Shown here one piece after another: positions 54,066 through 62,203 of a stretch of 64,000 nt of DNA. Every line of letters starts with the position of its first letter. The stretch's first letter is position 1. The position numbers and the translations under genes are program-made. Location: positions 4,429,001-4,493,000 of the forward strand of contig NZ_CP069396.1 of NCBI RefSeq assembly GCF_016887565.1. The letters are read 5' to 3'. The notes beneath the pieces are model-generated. The model had not been told where the DNA came from. It saw only the letters and a list, made by a program, of their open reading frames with translations, and searched no databases. Source of the stretch: Archangium violaceum (GTDB lineage: Bacteria; Myxococcota; Myxococcia; Myxococcales; Myxococcaceae).

Positions 54066-55082
54066 ATGATTCGCATCGATGGCTCGAAGGGGGAGGGCGG
54101 AGGACAGGTGCTGCGCACGTCGCTGGCGCTGTCGCTGGTGACGGGAACACCCTTCCAGATGGTGAACATCCGAGCGGGACGCTCGAAGCCGGGGCTGCTG
54201 CGCCAGCACCTCACGGCGGTGAAGGCGGCGGAGGCGGTGGGGGAGGCAGAGGTCACGGGAGCGGAGCTGCACTCGAAGGAGCTGACCTTCCGGCCTCGGC
54301 GGGTGAAGCCCGGGGACTACCACTTCGCGGTGGGAACGGCGGGGAGCGCGACGCTGGTGCTGCAGACGGTGCTGCCGGCGCTGCTGAGCGCGAGTGGCCC
54401 GTCGACGCTGGTGCTCGAGGGCGGTACGCACAACCCGGCGGCGCCGCCGTTCGACTTCCTGGCGAAGTCGTACCTGCCGCTCGTGAGGCGGATGGGGCCG
54501 GAGGTGGAGGCGACGCTGGAGCGGCCCGGGTTCTTCCCGGCGGGGGGAGGGAAGTTCAGCGTGAGCGTGCTGCCCGCGCCGCTGAAGCCCCTGCACCTGC
54601 CCGAGCGGGGGAAGGTGGTGCGGCGGCAGGCCACGGCGATGATCGCGCAGGTGCCGTACGACGTGGCCAAGAGGGAACTGGAGACCGTGGGGAGGAAGCT
54701 CGGGTGGTACCCGGATGAGCGGCGGGTCGAAGAGCTGAAGCGCTCGGTGGGGCCGGGGAACGTGGTGAGCCTGGAGGTCGAGAGCGAGCACGTCACGGAG
54801 GTGTTCACCTCGTTCGGGGAGCGGGGCGTGCGAGCGGAGGACGTGGCGGAGTCCGCGGCGGAAGAGGCCCGGGTGTATCTGGAGGCCGGTGTGCCCGTGG
54901 GCGAGCACCTGTGTGATCAGCTCATGCTGTTGCTCGCGCTGGCGCGTGGGGGCTCGTTCCGGACGCTACCGCTCGATGGGCATGCGCAGACGCAAATCGA
55001 AACGTTCGCGCATTTCCTGGATGTGAAGGTTTCCGTGAACGAGTTGTCGCCGCAGGTACGCGAGGTGGAGGTTCGAGGTTAG
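54066..55082 (+). CDS. rtcA: RNA 3'-terminal phosphate cyclase RtcA
   Basis: A 338-residue enzyme that converts RNA 3'-phosphate ends to 2',3'-cyclic phosphate using ATP. The start RIDGSKGEGGGQVLRTSLAL is the family signature; also RPGFFPAGGGKF and, near the C-terminus, LPLDGHAQTQIETF containing the nucleophilic His region. ATG 54066 is chosen because it begins exactly at the signature; its ribosome site is weak, perhaps relying on readthrough from rtcB. The gene downstream begins 9 bp after its stop. Confidence 0.96.
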   Translation: MIRIDGSKGEGGGQVLRTSLALSLVTGTPFQMVNIRAGRSKPGLLRQHLTAVKAAEAVGEAEVTGAELHSKELTFRPRRVKPGDYHFAVGTAGSATLVLQTVLPALLSASGPSTLVLEGGTHNPAAPPFDFLAKSYLPLVRRMGPEVEATLERPGFFPAGGGKFSVSVLPAPLKPLHLPERGKVVRRQATAMIAQVPYDVAKRELETVGRKLGWYPDERRVEELKRSVGPGNVVSLEVESEHVTEVFTSFGERGVRAEDVAESAAEEARVYLEAGVPVGEHLCDQLMLLLALARGGSFRTLPLDGHAQTQIETFAHFLDVKVSVNELSPQVREVEVRG

Positions 55083-55091
55083 AGGTCGAGG

Positions 55092-56261
55092 ATGGACAGG
55101 GTGATTGCCATGGATCGAATTGTCGTTCCCGAGCTCCCGCTTGCGTATGCGGATCTGGCTTCCGCTGGTGAGGAACTTACCAGCCGATTGGTACCCCAGG
55201 TTCTCACCGGATTGGGGGATCTCCTTGGCATCAAACCCCCGCCAATCTCCAAGAAAAAACGATCCGCGATAAGACGCAGGGTTCAGCAATACCTGCTGGC
55301 ATCACGTGGTTATCTTCTGGGATCGCAACTCGTGGATGAGGAACTCTCTCCGCCGCTCGCGCGATATGCTTTTCGTGAGGGTGAGATTCGGCAGAGCCTG
55401 ATGCTTGGGGCCAGTGCCGAGCACGGCGAGTACGATGCGTGCGTCATTTTGTTACGACGTCTGCAAGAGCAAGCTGCTCGGCCAGATGGGTCGTCATTGC
55501 CTGGGTATGCCGAGGCTCGTGACGCGGTGGACGCATTGGCGTCTGAAGTCGCCACTGTGTTGGAAACCAGGGACATTCGTCCGAACCTCAATGGCTGGTA
55601 CCAGTTGAAGTCGGCGAACAAAGTGATGCACTTCTCGCAGAGAATCGGTCCAGTGGTTCGACACTGGCGCCGGCAGGAGCCCAAGCGGCTCACGCAAGGT
55701 CTTGTTGTCCAGTTGTTGCACGAGTACCGTGACTCCGCTGCCATCTTCGAGTTGCTCATCGGTCGGTTGATCGGTGTCTGGCTCATCGCGAATGGGCAAG
55801 CGGTCGAGTGGCACGACTTGGACAAGCAGGGACTTGCCAGCCACCTCAATCGCGCGAGTTCCGGTAGGGTCGGACCCCATCTGCAAGTGCTCGGTCGAGG
55901 AATTGAGCGCGGTGTGCGAAATGCCCTCGCCCATGGTCATCCCATCATGAACCGGCGGAACGGGAAGGTGGAGTTCCATGACCGCGGCGGTCTGGCGGCT
56001 GAATGGTCGGCTGCGGAGTTCTATCGGAACACCCGGCGGCTTTCCGCGTTTGTATTCGCCATGCTGGCTTTCGACAGCCAATTTCAATTGGTGCACTACC
56101 GCAGGAGCATCGAGTTCCTGGCGAGCCAGGCCATTGCCGCAGGAGCCAAGCCTCGGGAGATCGAGTTGAAGACAAGGAGCGGGCGCGCTCGTCGCACAAC
56201 TCCTGCGAGCCGTGGCCGCTCGAGTCGGATCACAAAACGGCGTATCTCCCGCTCCAGGTGA
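55092..56261 (+). CDS. unknown protein with HEPN-like RNALAH motif, in the rtc operon
   Basis: No named family recognised. The 389-residue protein is mostly helical, soluble, with a basic C-terminal tail (SGRARRTTPASRGRSSRI). Residues 276-281 read RNALAH, followed by GH, matching R-x4-H of HEPN ribonucleases and the common RNxxAHG form. The helical bundle around it (FELLIGRLIGVWLIANG, then LGRGIERGVRNALAHG) fits a HEPN core. It starts 9 bp after rtcA, so it is probably expressed with RNA repair enzymes. Codon use is visibly lower in GC than in neighbouring genes, which suggests later acquisition. It might cut RNA, sense RNA ends, or be unrelated. ATG 55110 is an alternative start. Confidence 0.5.
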   Translation: MDRVIAMDRIVVPELPLAYADLASAGEELTSRLVPQVLTGLGDLLGIKPPPISKKKRSAIRRRVQQYLLASRGYLLGSQLVDEELSPPLARYAFREGEIRQSLMLGASAEHGEYDACVILLRRLQEQAARPDGSSLPGYAEARDAVDALASEVATVLETRDIRPNLNGWYQLKSANKVMHFSQRIGPVVRHWRRQEPKRLTQGLVVQLLHEYRDSAAIFELLIGRLIGVWLIANGQAVEWHDLDKQGLASHLNRASSGRVGPHLQVLGRGIERGVRNALAHGHPIMNRRNGKVEFHDRGGLAAEWSAAEFYRNTRRLSAFVFAMLAFDSQFQLVHYRRSIEFLASQAIAAGAKPREIELKTRSGRARRTTPASRGRSSRITKRRISRSR

Positions 56262-56411
56262 GATCGCCGGAGTCGCGGGGGCGATGATTTCTGGGTAGGG
56301 ACCTTCTGAATCCGAATCACCACGACAGACTGGGAGTGGAGCCGGGCTCGTTTCTGTGGCTGCGACTCTGGCACGCTCCCCCGGGGCGCGAAGTTGCGAT
56401 AGGAAGGGGTC

Positions 56412-56648
56412 GTGGCCGATTTCACCGAAGAGCAGATGAATTCCGCACTCCGCCGCGCCAGCCAGGAGCTGTCTTTTCCCAGCTACTACGAGGCTTGTGT
56501 TCGGCCTCTTCTTCGTAACCCGGAGGGCCACTGGCCTCGGTGCTGTGCTGGTGGGTGTGAGCCGTGCGCACAGACCCTTATCAAGGTGGCGCTGCGGACT
56601 CTGGAACTCCTCGGAACTCCTCGAGTCACTCCCATTCCAGAGTGGTGA
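56412..56648 (+). CDS. small cysteine-rich hypothetical protein
   Basis: A 78-residue protein starting with GTG at 56412 after AGGAAGGG. It has five cysteines (29, 44, 45, 49, 52), the last four in WPRCCAGGCEPCAQ, which may bind a metal. No signal peptide. Unrecognised. It lies after the HEPN-like gene by 150 bp and before two palindromic repeats. Confidence 0.5.
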   Translation: MADFTEEQMNSALRRASQELSFPSYYEACVRPLLRNPEGHWPRCCAGGCEPCAQTLIKVALRTLELLGTPRVTPIPEW

Positions 56649-56690
56649 CGCGGTGGGGTCGTGAGGCGGGCCCCGTGATTCTTGGGTAGA

Positions 56691-56725
56691 CCCTCACCCC
56701 AGCCCTCTCCCAGAGGGAGAGGGGG
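56691..56725 (+). repeat. GC-rich palindromic intergenic repeat, copy 4
   Basis: The first 30 bases equal the copy at 14091 (CCCTCACCCCAGCCCTCTCC, then CAGAGGGAGAGGGGG). It stands 42 bp past the stop of the small Cys-rich gene, in tandem with copy 5. Confidence 0.85.
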
Positions 56726-56756
56726 CCTACACGGATTCAACTTGATGGGTTCGATA

Positions 56757-56793
56757 CCCTCACCCCGACCCTCTCCCAGAGGGAGAGGGAGGG
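56757..56793 (+). repeat. GC-rich palindromic intergenic repeat, copy 5
   Basis: CCCTCACCCCGACCCTCTCC followed by CAGAGGGAGAGGGAGGG, same orientation as copy 4, 66 bp away. Together they fill the 170-bp convergent gap 56649-56818, apart from a short unique spacer. Confidence 0.85.
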
Positions 56794-56818
56794 TTGTTCT
56801 TGATTGGAGAAGGGGATT

Positions 56819-57514
56819 TCAGAAGAGGCGCACTCCCAGGCCCAGGCGCACTCCGTAGCCAAGGCGGGTCTGTGTCACCCCTCGCAGCTCCTTGAAGATG
56901 TCTACGCCCAGTTCGCCCACCGCCGACAGCGACAGGTCCTCTCCCAGGTAGATCTCCGCTCCACCCCCCGCCATCGGCTTCACCCTCCACGTCCCGCTCG
57001 GGCTCAGCCCCAGGTCGTACGGCACCTCCACCAGCCCCACCGCCCTCACGGTCTCCGCGACCTTCCCGCTCACCACCACCGCCGGATTCACCCGCAGGAA
57101 CCACCCCTTCAGGTTCTGCTCGTCGAAGTACCGGCTCCCCGTGTTCCCCGTCACTCCCAGTCCCAGCTCCGTCGCCACCGTCCACTTCTCCGTGTCCGTC
57201 CACACCTGCACCCGCCCCACCGCTTCCCCCGTCACCGACAGCCGCAGATAGTCGAACCGGCCTCGCGCCCCGATCTCCCAGCCCCCAACCCCCTGCCGGT
57301 ACGCCGCCCCGATCTCCGGCACCCCCACCCACCCGGACACCGCCGTCGCCCCGTCCGGCATCGTCGCCGGCGCCACCACCGCCCCGAAGTTCTCCCGCTT
57401 CGCTTCCGCACTCACCGCCACCGCCGCAGGCTCCGCGGTCGTCTCCTGCGCCTTCGTCTCCTGCGCCACCGCCACCCACGGCACGAGCACTCCCACCAGC
57501 ATCAGTCGTGTCAT
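56819..57514 (-). CDS. small outer-membrane beta-barrel protein
   Basis: A 231-residue protein with signal peptide (LMLVGVLVPWVAVAQ) and a 30-residue Glu/Ala/Thr spacer. From about residue 60 on it has alternating amphipathic strands (WEIGARGRFDYLRLSVTGEA, WTVATELGLGVTGN) and ends RLGLGVRLF, with the terminal Phe of outer-membrane barrels. The size suits an 8-10-strand barrel. ATG 57514 is used because the signal peptide starts there; ribosome site weak. Function unknown. Confidence 0.7.
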   Translation of the reverse strand: MTRLMLVGVLVPWVAVAQETKAQETTAEPAAVAVSAEAKRENFGAVVAPATMPDGATAVSGWVGVPEIGAAYRQGVGGWEIGARGRFDYLRLSVTGEAVGRVQVWTDTEKWTVATELGLGVTGNTGSRYFDEQNLKGWFLRVNPAVVVSGKVAETVRAVGLVEVPYDLGLSPSGTWRVKPMAGGGAEIYLGEDLSLSAVGELGVDIFKELRGVTQTRLGYGVRLGLGVRLF

Positions 57515-57626
57515 AGGCCGCGCACTCTGGCTCCTCGCCCCCTCGCCCGTCGAGCCTTTCCTCAACCCCTCCGTTGATGCTTACCCAACAATTTCAAGCC
57601 CTTGGGTCCTGGTATGCTACCTTCTT

Positions 57627-57642
57627 CTCCGCTATAGCGGAG
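57627..57642. promoter_or_regulatory. 16-bp perfect palindrome in a divergent promoter region
   Basis: CTCCGCTATAGCGGAG is its own reverse complement, located 112 bp upstream of the barrel gene start and 98 bp upstream of the pseudo-receiver gene start, inside an AT-richer stretch (57585-57695) that probably holds both promoters. It is a good operator candidate. Confidence 0.5.
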
Positions 57643-57740
57643 CCCACCCGCATTTCCTGGTAGTCTTCATTCTTCGTGTAATGTAGTTTTTTGCTGGAAG
57701 TGGACCCCGGTCCCACGGATCGTCGCTCCAGGAGCCCCCC

Positions 57741-58871
57741 ATGGTCGCCAGTTCGCACCGCGCCACCGTCCTCGAGCCCGCGGCCTCGTCCGCCTCCGCC
57801 GACGTCAGCCCCCGTCGGCGCTCCACCCGTTTCCGTCCCCGCGTCCTGCTCGTCCAGTCCGACAAGGACGCGCGCTCCTCCCTCGCCCTGGGCCTCGTCA
57901 GCGCCGGCTTCGAGGTGCTCGCCGCTCCCTCCGTCGAGGACATCCTCGGCGAGCTCGGTCCGGGCTGCCCTCTGCCGCACCTCGTCATCGCCCAGGTCGA
58001 GCCCTCCGGAGATGGTCTGGACGGCTTCGCCTTGTGCGAGAAGCTCCGCGCCGACGCCCGCACCGAGCACCTCCCGGTCTACCTGCTCTCGCGCTACGAG
58101 GAGCCCCACCACCGCGAGCTCGCCGATGCCGTGCGCGCCGATGATTACCTCCTCCAGCCGCCCTCGGAGGTGGTGGTGTCGCTCGCCCGTCTCAAGGCGG
58201 GCCGCAGCACCTCCACCCCCGCCTACGAGGCCCATACCGCACGGCTGCCCCTCGCCCAGGTCGTCCACTCGCTCCTGTGCGGCTCCCGCGCCGGCCGCGT
58301 CGAGCTGCGCGACAACGAGGGCTGGCTCTCCTTCCGCCAGGGCCACGTGGTGGATGCCTCCTTCTCCGGCGAGCGCGGTCTCACCGCCATGCGCCGCCTG
58401 CTCTTCTTCGGCTCGGGTGCCTACGCCGTGTCCTTCGGGGACGTGCCCGCCGAGGGCAAGCCGCTCATCAACCTGAAGATCTACGCCTCGCTGCTGCTAC
58501 CCGCCGCCGAGCGTTTCTCCGCCCTGTGCTCCCTCGGCATCCCCCTGTCCGCCCGCCTCATGGTGGACTTCAAGCGGCTGGCCGACGTGCTCAAGTCCCT
58601 GCCCGATGACCTCGGTCAGGTCATCCGTCTCTTCGACGGCCAGCGCACCGTGCACACCGCCCTGCTGGAGTGCAGTCTGCCGGAGGTGACCACCCTCGAG
58701 GCGGTGACGTGCCTGTACGCCCAGGGCGTGCTGGTCCCGGCCAACCTCATCGCCGAGCGCGAGCCCCCGCCGCTCGTCATCCCGCCCTTCTTCGAGCCGG
58801 TGCTGGACCCCGAGGAGGAGGAGCCCTTCTCCGAGGCCTTCGAGTCCACGGGGCCCTCCCAGGCGGCCTGA
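57741..58871 (+). CDS. receiver-like/DUF4388 (PATAN-type) regulator lacking the phospho-acceptor
   Basis: A 376-residue cytosolic protein. Residues about 33-155 have the response-regulator fold (RVLLVQSDKDARSSLALGLV, then HLVIAQVEPSGDGLDGFALC, and VYLLSRYEE). Where a receiver has the phosphorylated Asp, this one has Gln85 (IAQVEP), so it cannot be activated in the usual way. From about 165 to 330 is a DUF4388/PATAN-type domain (LPLAQVVHSLLCGSRAGRVELR, WLSFRQGHVVDASFSGERG), a module widespread in myxobacteria and thought to act in protein interaction. The C-terminus is acidic. ATG follows GGAG. It probably acts as an adaptor. Confidence 0.8.
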   Translation: MVASSHRATVLEPAASSASADVSPRRRSTRFRPRVLLVQSDKDARSSLALGLVSAGFEVLAAPSVEDILGELGPGCPLPHLVIAQVEPSGDGLDGFALCEKLRADARTEHLPVYLLSRYEEPHHRELADAVRADDYLLQPPSEVVVSLARLKAGRSTSTPAYEAHTARLPLAQVVHSLLCGSRAGRVELRDNEGWLSFRQGHVVDASFSGERGLTAMRRLLFFGSGAYAVSFGDVPAEGKPLINLKIYASLLLPAAERFSALCSLGIPLSARLMVDFKRLADVLKSLPDDLGQVIRLFDGQRTVHTALLECSLPEVTTLEAVTCLYAQGVLVPANLIAEREPPPLVIPPFFEPVLDPEEEEPFSEAFESTGPSQAA

Positions 58872-58979
58872 GCCGGACTGCCCGGCGCCGCGCCAGAAGT
58901 TATCTCTCGGTGTTTGACTCCGCCTCCCCGTCCGGGCGAGAAGGCGCGGCGTCGCATCGTCGAGGAGCGTCATCCCACC

Positions 58980-59729
58980 ATGTCCGGTCACAACCGATGG
59001 TCGAAGATCAAGCGGCAGAAGGCCGCGATGGGTGCGAGCAAGGGCAAGCTCTACACCAAGGTCATCAAGGAGCTCACCGTCTCCGCCAGGTTGGGAGGGG
59101 GCAACCCCGACGGTAACGCTCGGCTGCGCGTGGCCATCGCCGCGGCGCGCGAGGCCAACATGCCCAACGACACCATCCAGCGCGCCATCAAGAAGGGCAC
59201 CGGCGAGCTCGAGGGCGCCGCCTACGAGGAGATCGTCTACGAGGGCTATGGTCCCGGCGGCGTCGCCGTGCTCGTGGAGTGTCTCACCGACAACCGCAAC
59301 CGCTCCGCCAGCGACGTGCGCTCCATGTTCTCCAAGGAGGGCGGCAACCTGGGCGCCGAAGGCTCGGTGAACTGGATGTTCCACAAGAAGGGCATCATCA
59401 CCGTCAAGCCCGGCCCCTCCGAGGACCAGGTGATGGAGAAGGCCATCGAGGCCGGCGCCGAGGACGTCATCAACCACGGTGACGAGGGCTTCGAGGTGCG
59501 CACCGTCCCGGCCGACCTGCACGCCGTGGCCGCCAGCCTGGAGCAGGCGGGCCTGAAGCTGGGCGAGCAGAAGTGGACGTACATCCCCCAGAACACCGTC
59601 AAGCTCGAGGGCGACAACGCCAAGAAGATGCTCAAGCTGATGGAGCTGCTCGAGGACAACGACGACGTGCAGAACGTGCACGCCAACTTCGAGATGGATG
59701 ACGCCCTGATGGAGTCGCTCTCGGCGTAG
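58980..59729 (+). CDS. yebC: YebC/PmpR family protein
   Basis: A 249-residue YebC. The N-terminus SGHNRWSKIKRQKAAMGASK is diagnostic, followed by the family's YEGYGPGGVAVLVECLTDN and MFSKEGGNLG. The YebC family includes transcription regulators and, more recently, translation factors that relieve ribosome stalling at proline-rich stretches. It precedes ruvC by 87 bp, an order found in many bacteria (yebC-ruvC-ruvA-ruvB). ATG 58980 gives the canonical start. Confidence 0.95.
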   Translation: MSGHNRWSKIKRQKAAMGASKGKLYTKVIKELTVSARLGGGNPDGNARLRVAIAAAREANMPNDTIQRAIKKGTGELEGAAYEEIVYEGYGPGGVAVLVECLTDNRNRSASDVRSMFSKEGGNLGAEGSVNWMFHKKGIITVKPGPSEDQVMEKAIEAGAEDVINHGDEGFEVRTVPADLHAVAASLEQAGLKLGEQKWTYIPQNTVKLEGDNAKKMLKLMELLEDNDDVQNVHANFEMDDALMESLSA

Positions 59730-59816
59730 TGGGATGGAAAGGGCACATCGACAGGCGGGCGGCCCGCGCGTTATAGGGCTGGCTGAACCCCTGTTCCGTT
59801 GTCCCCGGAGAGGCAC

Positions 59817-60395
59817 TTGCGCGTCCTAGGCATCGACCCCGGCAGCCGTTTCATGGGGTATGGCGTGGTGGAGGAGCGGCGCGGCCGGCTGATCCATGTG
59901 GGGCATGGTGTCATCAAGGTGGACGCCGATGCCCCCCTGGAGCTGCGGCTCAAGGACCTGCATGGCGCCCTCATGACGGCCCTGAAGCTCTACCGGCCCG
60001 AGGCCGTGGCGGTGGAAGGCGTCTTCACCTTCCGCAACGCCCGCAGCGCGCTCGTCCTCGGGCACGCGCGTGGGGTGGCCCTGCTGGCCGCCGCCCAGGC
60101 GGGACTCTCCGTCCACGAGTACCCGCCCGCTCGCGTGAAGCGCGCGGTGGGCGCGGGCGGCGCCGCCGACAAGGACGCGGTGGCTCGCATGGTGTGCACC
60201 TTCCTCTCGCTCGAGGAGCTGGAGCGCTCGGATGCCAGCGACGCGCTCGCGGTGGCGCTCTGCCACCTCAACCATGGCCGGGCCGCCGTGCCAGTCTCGA
60301 GCAGGGGCAAGGTCTCGAAGTCGCGCCGCAAGTCGGCGCAGGCGCAGCTGGCGGACCGGCTGGCGCCGTCCTACCGGCGTCCGGAGGCGAGATGA
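59817..60395 (+). CDS. ruvC: Holliday junction endonuclease RuvC
   Basis: A 192-residue RuvC that cuts four-way DNA junctions. The RNase-H-like active site is visible: RVLGIDPGSR (first Asp), AVAVEGVFTFRN (Glu) and RSDASDALAVALCHL (two Asp). TTG at 59817 is chosen as start because GGAGAGG lies just upstream and it places the catalytic Asp at residue 7, as usual; TTG 59799 is the longer option. A basic tail of about 30 residues (SRGKVSKSRRKSAQAQ) extends past the typical end. The stop overlaps ruvA (ATGA). Confidence 0.94.
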   Translation: MRVLGIDPGSRFMGYGVVEERRGRLIHVGHGVIKVDADAPLELRLKDLHGALMTALKLYRPEAVAVEGVFTFRNARSALVLGHARGVALLAAAQAGLSVHEYPPARVKRAVGAGGAADKDAVARMVCTFLSLEELERSDASDALAVALCHLNHGRAAVPVSSRGKVSKSRRKSAQAQLADRLAPSYRRPEAR

Positions 60396-61003
60396 TCGCG
60401 GCACTGCGTGGCATCGTTCAGGAGAAGAGCCTCGACGAGGCCATCATCGACGTGGGTGGCGTGGGCTACCGCGTCTTCTTCTCCTCCCTGACGCTCGGGA
60501 AGCTGCCTCCCGAGGGCGAGTCCGTGAAGGTGCGGGTTCGCACCGTGGTGCGCGAGGACGCCTTCGAGCTGTTCGGCTTCCTCTCGCGGGCCGAGGAGGA
60601 GCTGTTCCTGTTGCTCAACTCGGTGTCCCACGTGGGCCCCAGGCTCGCGCTGGCGGTGCTCTCCGGCATGGAGATACCGGAGCTGGTGGTCGCGCTGGGC
60701 CGGGGCGAGGTGGCTCGCCTCACCAAGATTCACGGGGTGGGGAAGAAGACCGCCGAGCGGCTCGTGCTGGAGCTCAAGGACAAGGTGAAGACGCTGCACC
60801 TGGAGCAGGTGGCCGCGCAGGCGACGCCAGCCTCGCCCGTGTCCGGGCACATGGCGGACCTGGTCTCCGCCCTCATCAACCTGGGCTACAAGCAGCCCCA
60901 GGCGGAGAAGGCCGCGGAGTCCGCCAGCGAGCGGCTCGGCGGAGAGGCCGCCTTCCAGGCTCTCTTCCGCGAGGCCCTCAAGGTGCTGCGCACCAGCGCC
61001 TGA
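60392..61003 (+). CDS. ruvA: Holliday junction-binding protein RuvA
   Basis: A 203-residue RuvA. Domain I starts IAALRGIVQEKSLDEAIIDV; domain II has two helix-hairpin-helix motifs (LLNSVSHVGPRLALAVLSG and LTKIHGVGKKTAERLVLEL) that contact the junction; domain III (ADLVSALINLGYKQPQAEKA) binds RuvB. The ATG overlaps the ruvC stop with GGAGGCGAG as ribosome site. RuvB, usually next, is not here: the following genes are unrelated, so ruvB must lie elsewhere. Confidence 0.96.
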   Translation: MIAALRGIVQEKSLDEAIIDVGGVGYRVFFSSLTLGKLPPEGESVKVRVRTVVREDAFELFGFLSRAEEELFLLLNSVSHVGPRLALAVLSGMEIPELVVALGRGEVARLTKIHGVGKKTAERLVLELKDKVKTLHLEQVAAQATPASPVSGHMADLVSALINLGYKQPQAEKAAESASERLGGEAAFQALFREALKVLRTSA

Positions 61004-61017
61004 CACCCCGCCGGGAG

Positions 61018-61173
61018 CTAGCGGTTGCTACCTCCTTCCTCGCCCACCGCCATCGTCGTCAGGCGATCGGTGGGCTTCGGCTTGTCGGGCTTGCTCGGCT
61101 GCTTGTCGGCGGGCTTCCGGGGCTTGGGCAGCGCGAACTTGATGAACGGCGGACCCTTCCGCGTCTTCGTCAC
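61018..61173 (-). CDS. small Lys/Pro-rich basic protein
   Basis: A 51-residue reading frame with GTG start 8 nt after AAGGAGG, a strong ribosome site. The product is TKTRKGPPFIKFALPKPRK followed by repeated Lys-Pro (KPADKQ, KPDKPKP) and ends GEEGGSNR. No family recognised; very basic, so it may bind nucleic acid or ribosomes. It is convergent with ruvA (15 bp) and divergent from the ATP-grasp gene. Coding status rests on the ribosome site and codon pattern. Confidence 0.5.
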   Translation of the reverse strand: MTKTRKGPPFIKFALPKPRKPADKQPSKPDKPKPTDRLTTMAVGEEGGSNR

Positions 61174-61252
61174 GACATTTCCCTCCTTGGATGTCCATCT
61201 TCAGGACTGCAAGGCCCGGACCATGTGCGGGTCCCATTCCCGGGGGAGTGCC

Positions 61253-62203
61253 TTGAGAATCGGCGTCTTTGGCCCGGCGGCGGATGTGCAGTGCAGGGCG
61301 GTGGCTCGCGAGGCCGCCGCGCTCGGCGCGGACACGCTCTTCATCGAGCCCGATGCGCTCGACCGGGGCCTGCCGCTGTCGATGCTCGACGGGCGGACGC
61401 TCTACCTCGGTGAGCCGGTGGACGATGTCCGGGGCTTCTACCTCCGCGGCATCCCCGCCCCCTACGCCCCCTCCCTGGAGCGCGATGGGGAGCTCGTCCT
61501 CTACGAGGACTGGTTCACCACCTTCATGCACACGCGCGAGCGGGCCTCGTACTACGTGGCGTGGTTGCTCCAGCTCGCCCACCGGGGCGTCACGCTGGTC
61601 AACGGCCCTCATGCGGCGAGCGTCATGCAGTACAAGCCCTTCCAGCTCCACGCGCTCAGGAGCCTCGGGGCGCGGGTGCCTCGGACGCTCATCTCGAACG
61701 ATCCGGCCGCCATCCGCGCCTTCCACGCCGAGGTGAAGGACGTCATCTTCAAGCCCATCATGGGCGGCGCCGTCACCCGGGTGCTGGAGGGCGAGGCGCT
61801 CGGGCGGCTCGAGGACGTCACCGCCTCGCCCGTCATCTTCCAGGAGCGCATTCCGGGCGCCGACCTGCGCGTCATGCTGGTGGGCGAAGAGATCGTCTCG
61901 TCCGTGGCCATCGAGACGCCCGAGCAGCACCTCGACTTCCGGGCGGACCCCGTCTACAGCGGCGGCGGGGCCTCCTACCGCGAGGTGCCGCTCCCCGAGC
62001 CCATCCAGCGCTTCTGCCGGGAGGCGGCGCGCGCGTGCGGCCTCACCTTCGCCGGCATCGACATCAAGCACCAGGGGGACGACTGGGTGTTCCTGGAGCT
62101 CAACAGCTCGCCCATCTACCTGGATGTCGAGCTGAAGCTGGGGCACCCCATCAGCCGCGCGATCGCCCGGTGCGTGGTGGAGGGGGCGAGGCCTCAGAAG
62201 TAG
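61253..62203 (+). CDS. ATP-grasp enzyme (RimK/glutathione-synthase-like)
   Basis: A 316-residue ATP-grasp ligase. TTG 61253 is chosen because GGGGGAG is 4 nt upstream and the fold begins there (RIGVFGPAADVQC); ATG 61222 is an alternative. ATP-grasp elements: KDVIFKPIMGGAVTRV (lysine and glycine loop), VIFQERIPGADLRVMLVG, and the Mg-binding end GIDIKHQGDDWVFLELNSSP. These enzymes join a carboxylate to an amine or thiol via an acyl-phosphate. Substrate unknown. Its stop overlaps the convergent zinc-finger gene by 10 bp. Confidence 0.82.
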   Translation: MRIGVFGPAADVQCRAVAREAAALGADTLFIEPDALDRGLPLSMLDGRTLYLGEPVDDVRGFYLRGIPAPYAPSLERDGELVLYEDWFTTFMHTRERASYYVAWLLQLAHRGVTLVNGPHAASVMQYKPFQLHALRSLGARVPRTLISNDPAAIRAFHAEVKDVIFKPIMGGAVTRVLEGEALGRLEDVTASPVIFQERIPGADLRVMLVGEEIVSSVAIETPEQHLDFRADPVYSGGGASYREVPLPEPIQRFCREAARACGLTFAGIDIKHQGDDWVFLELNSSPIYLDVELKLGHPISRAIARCVVEGARPQK

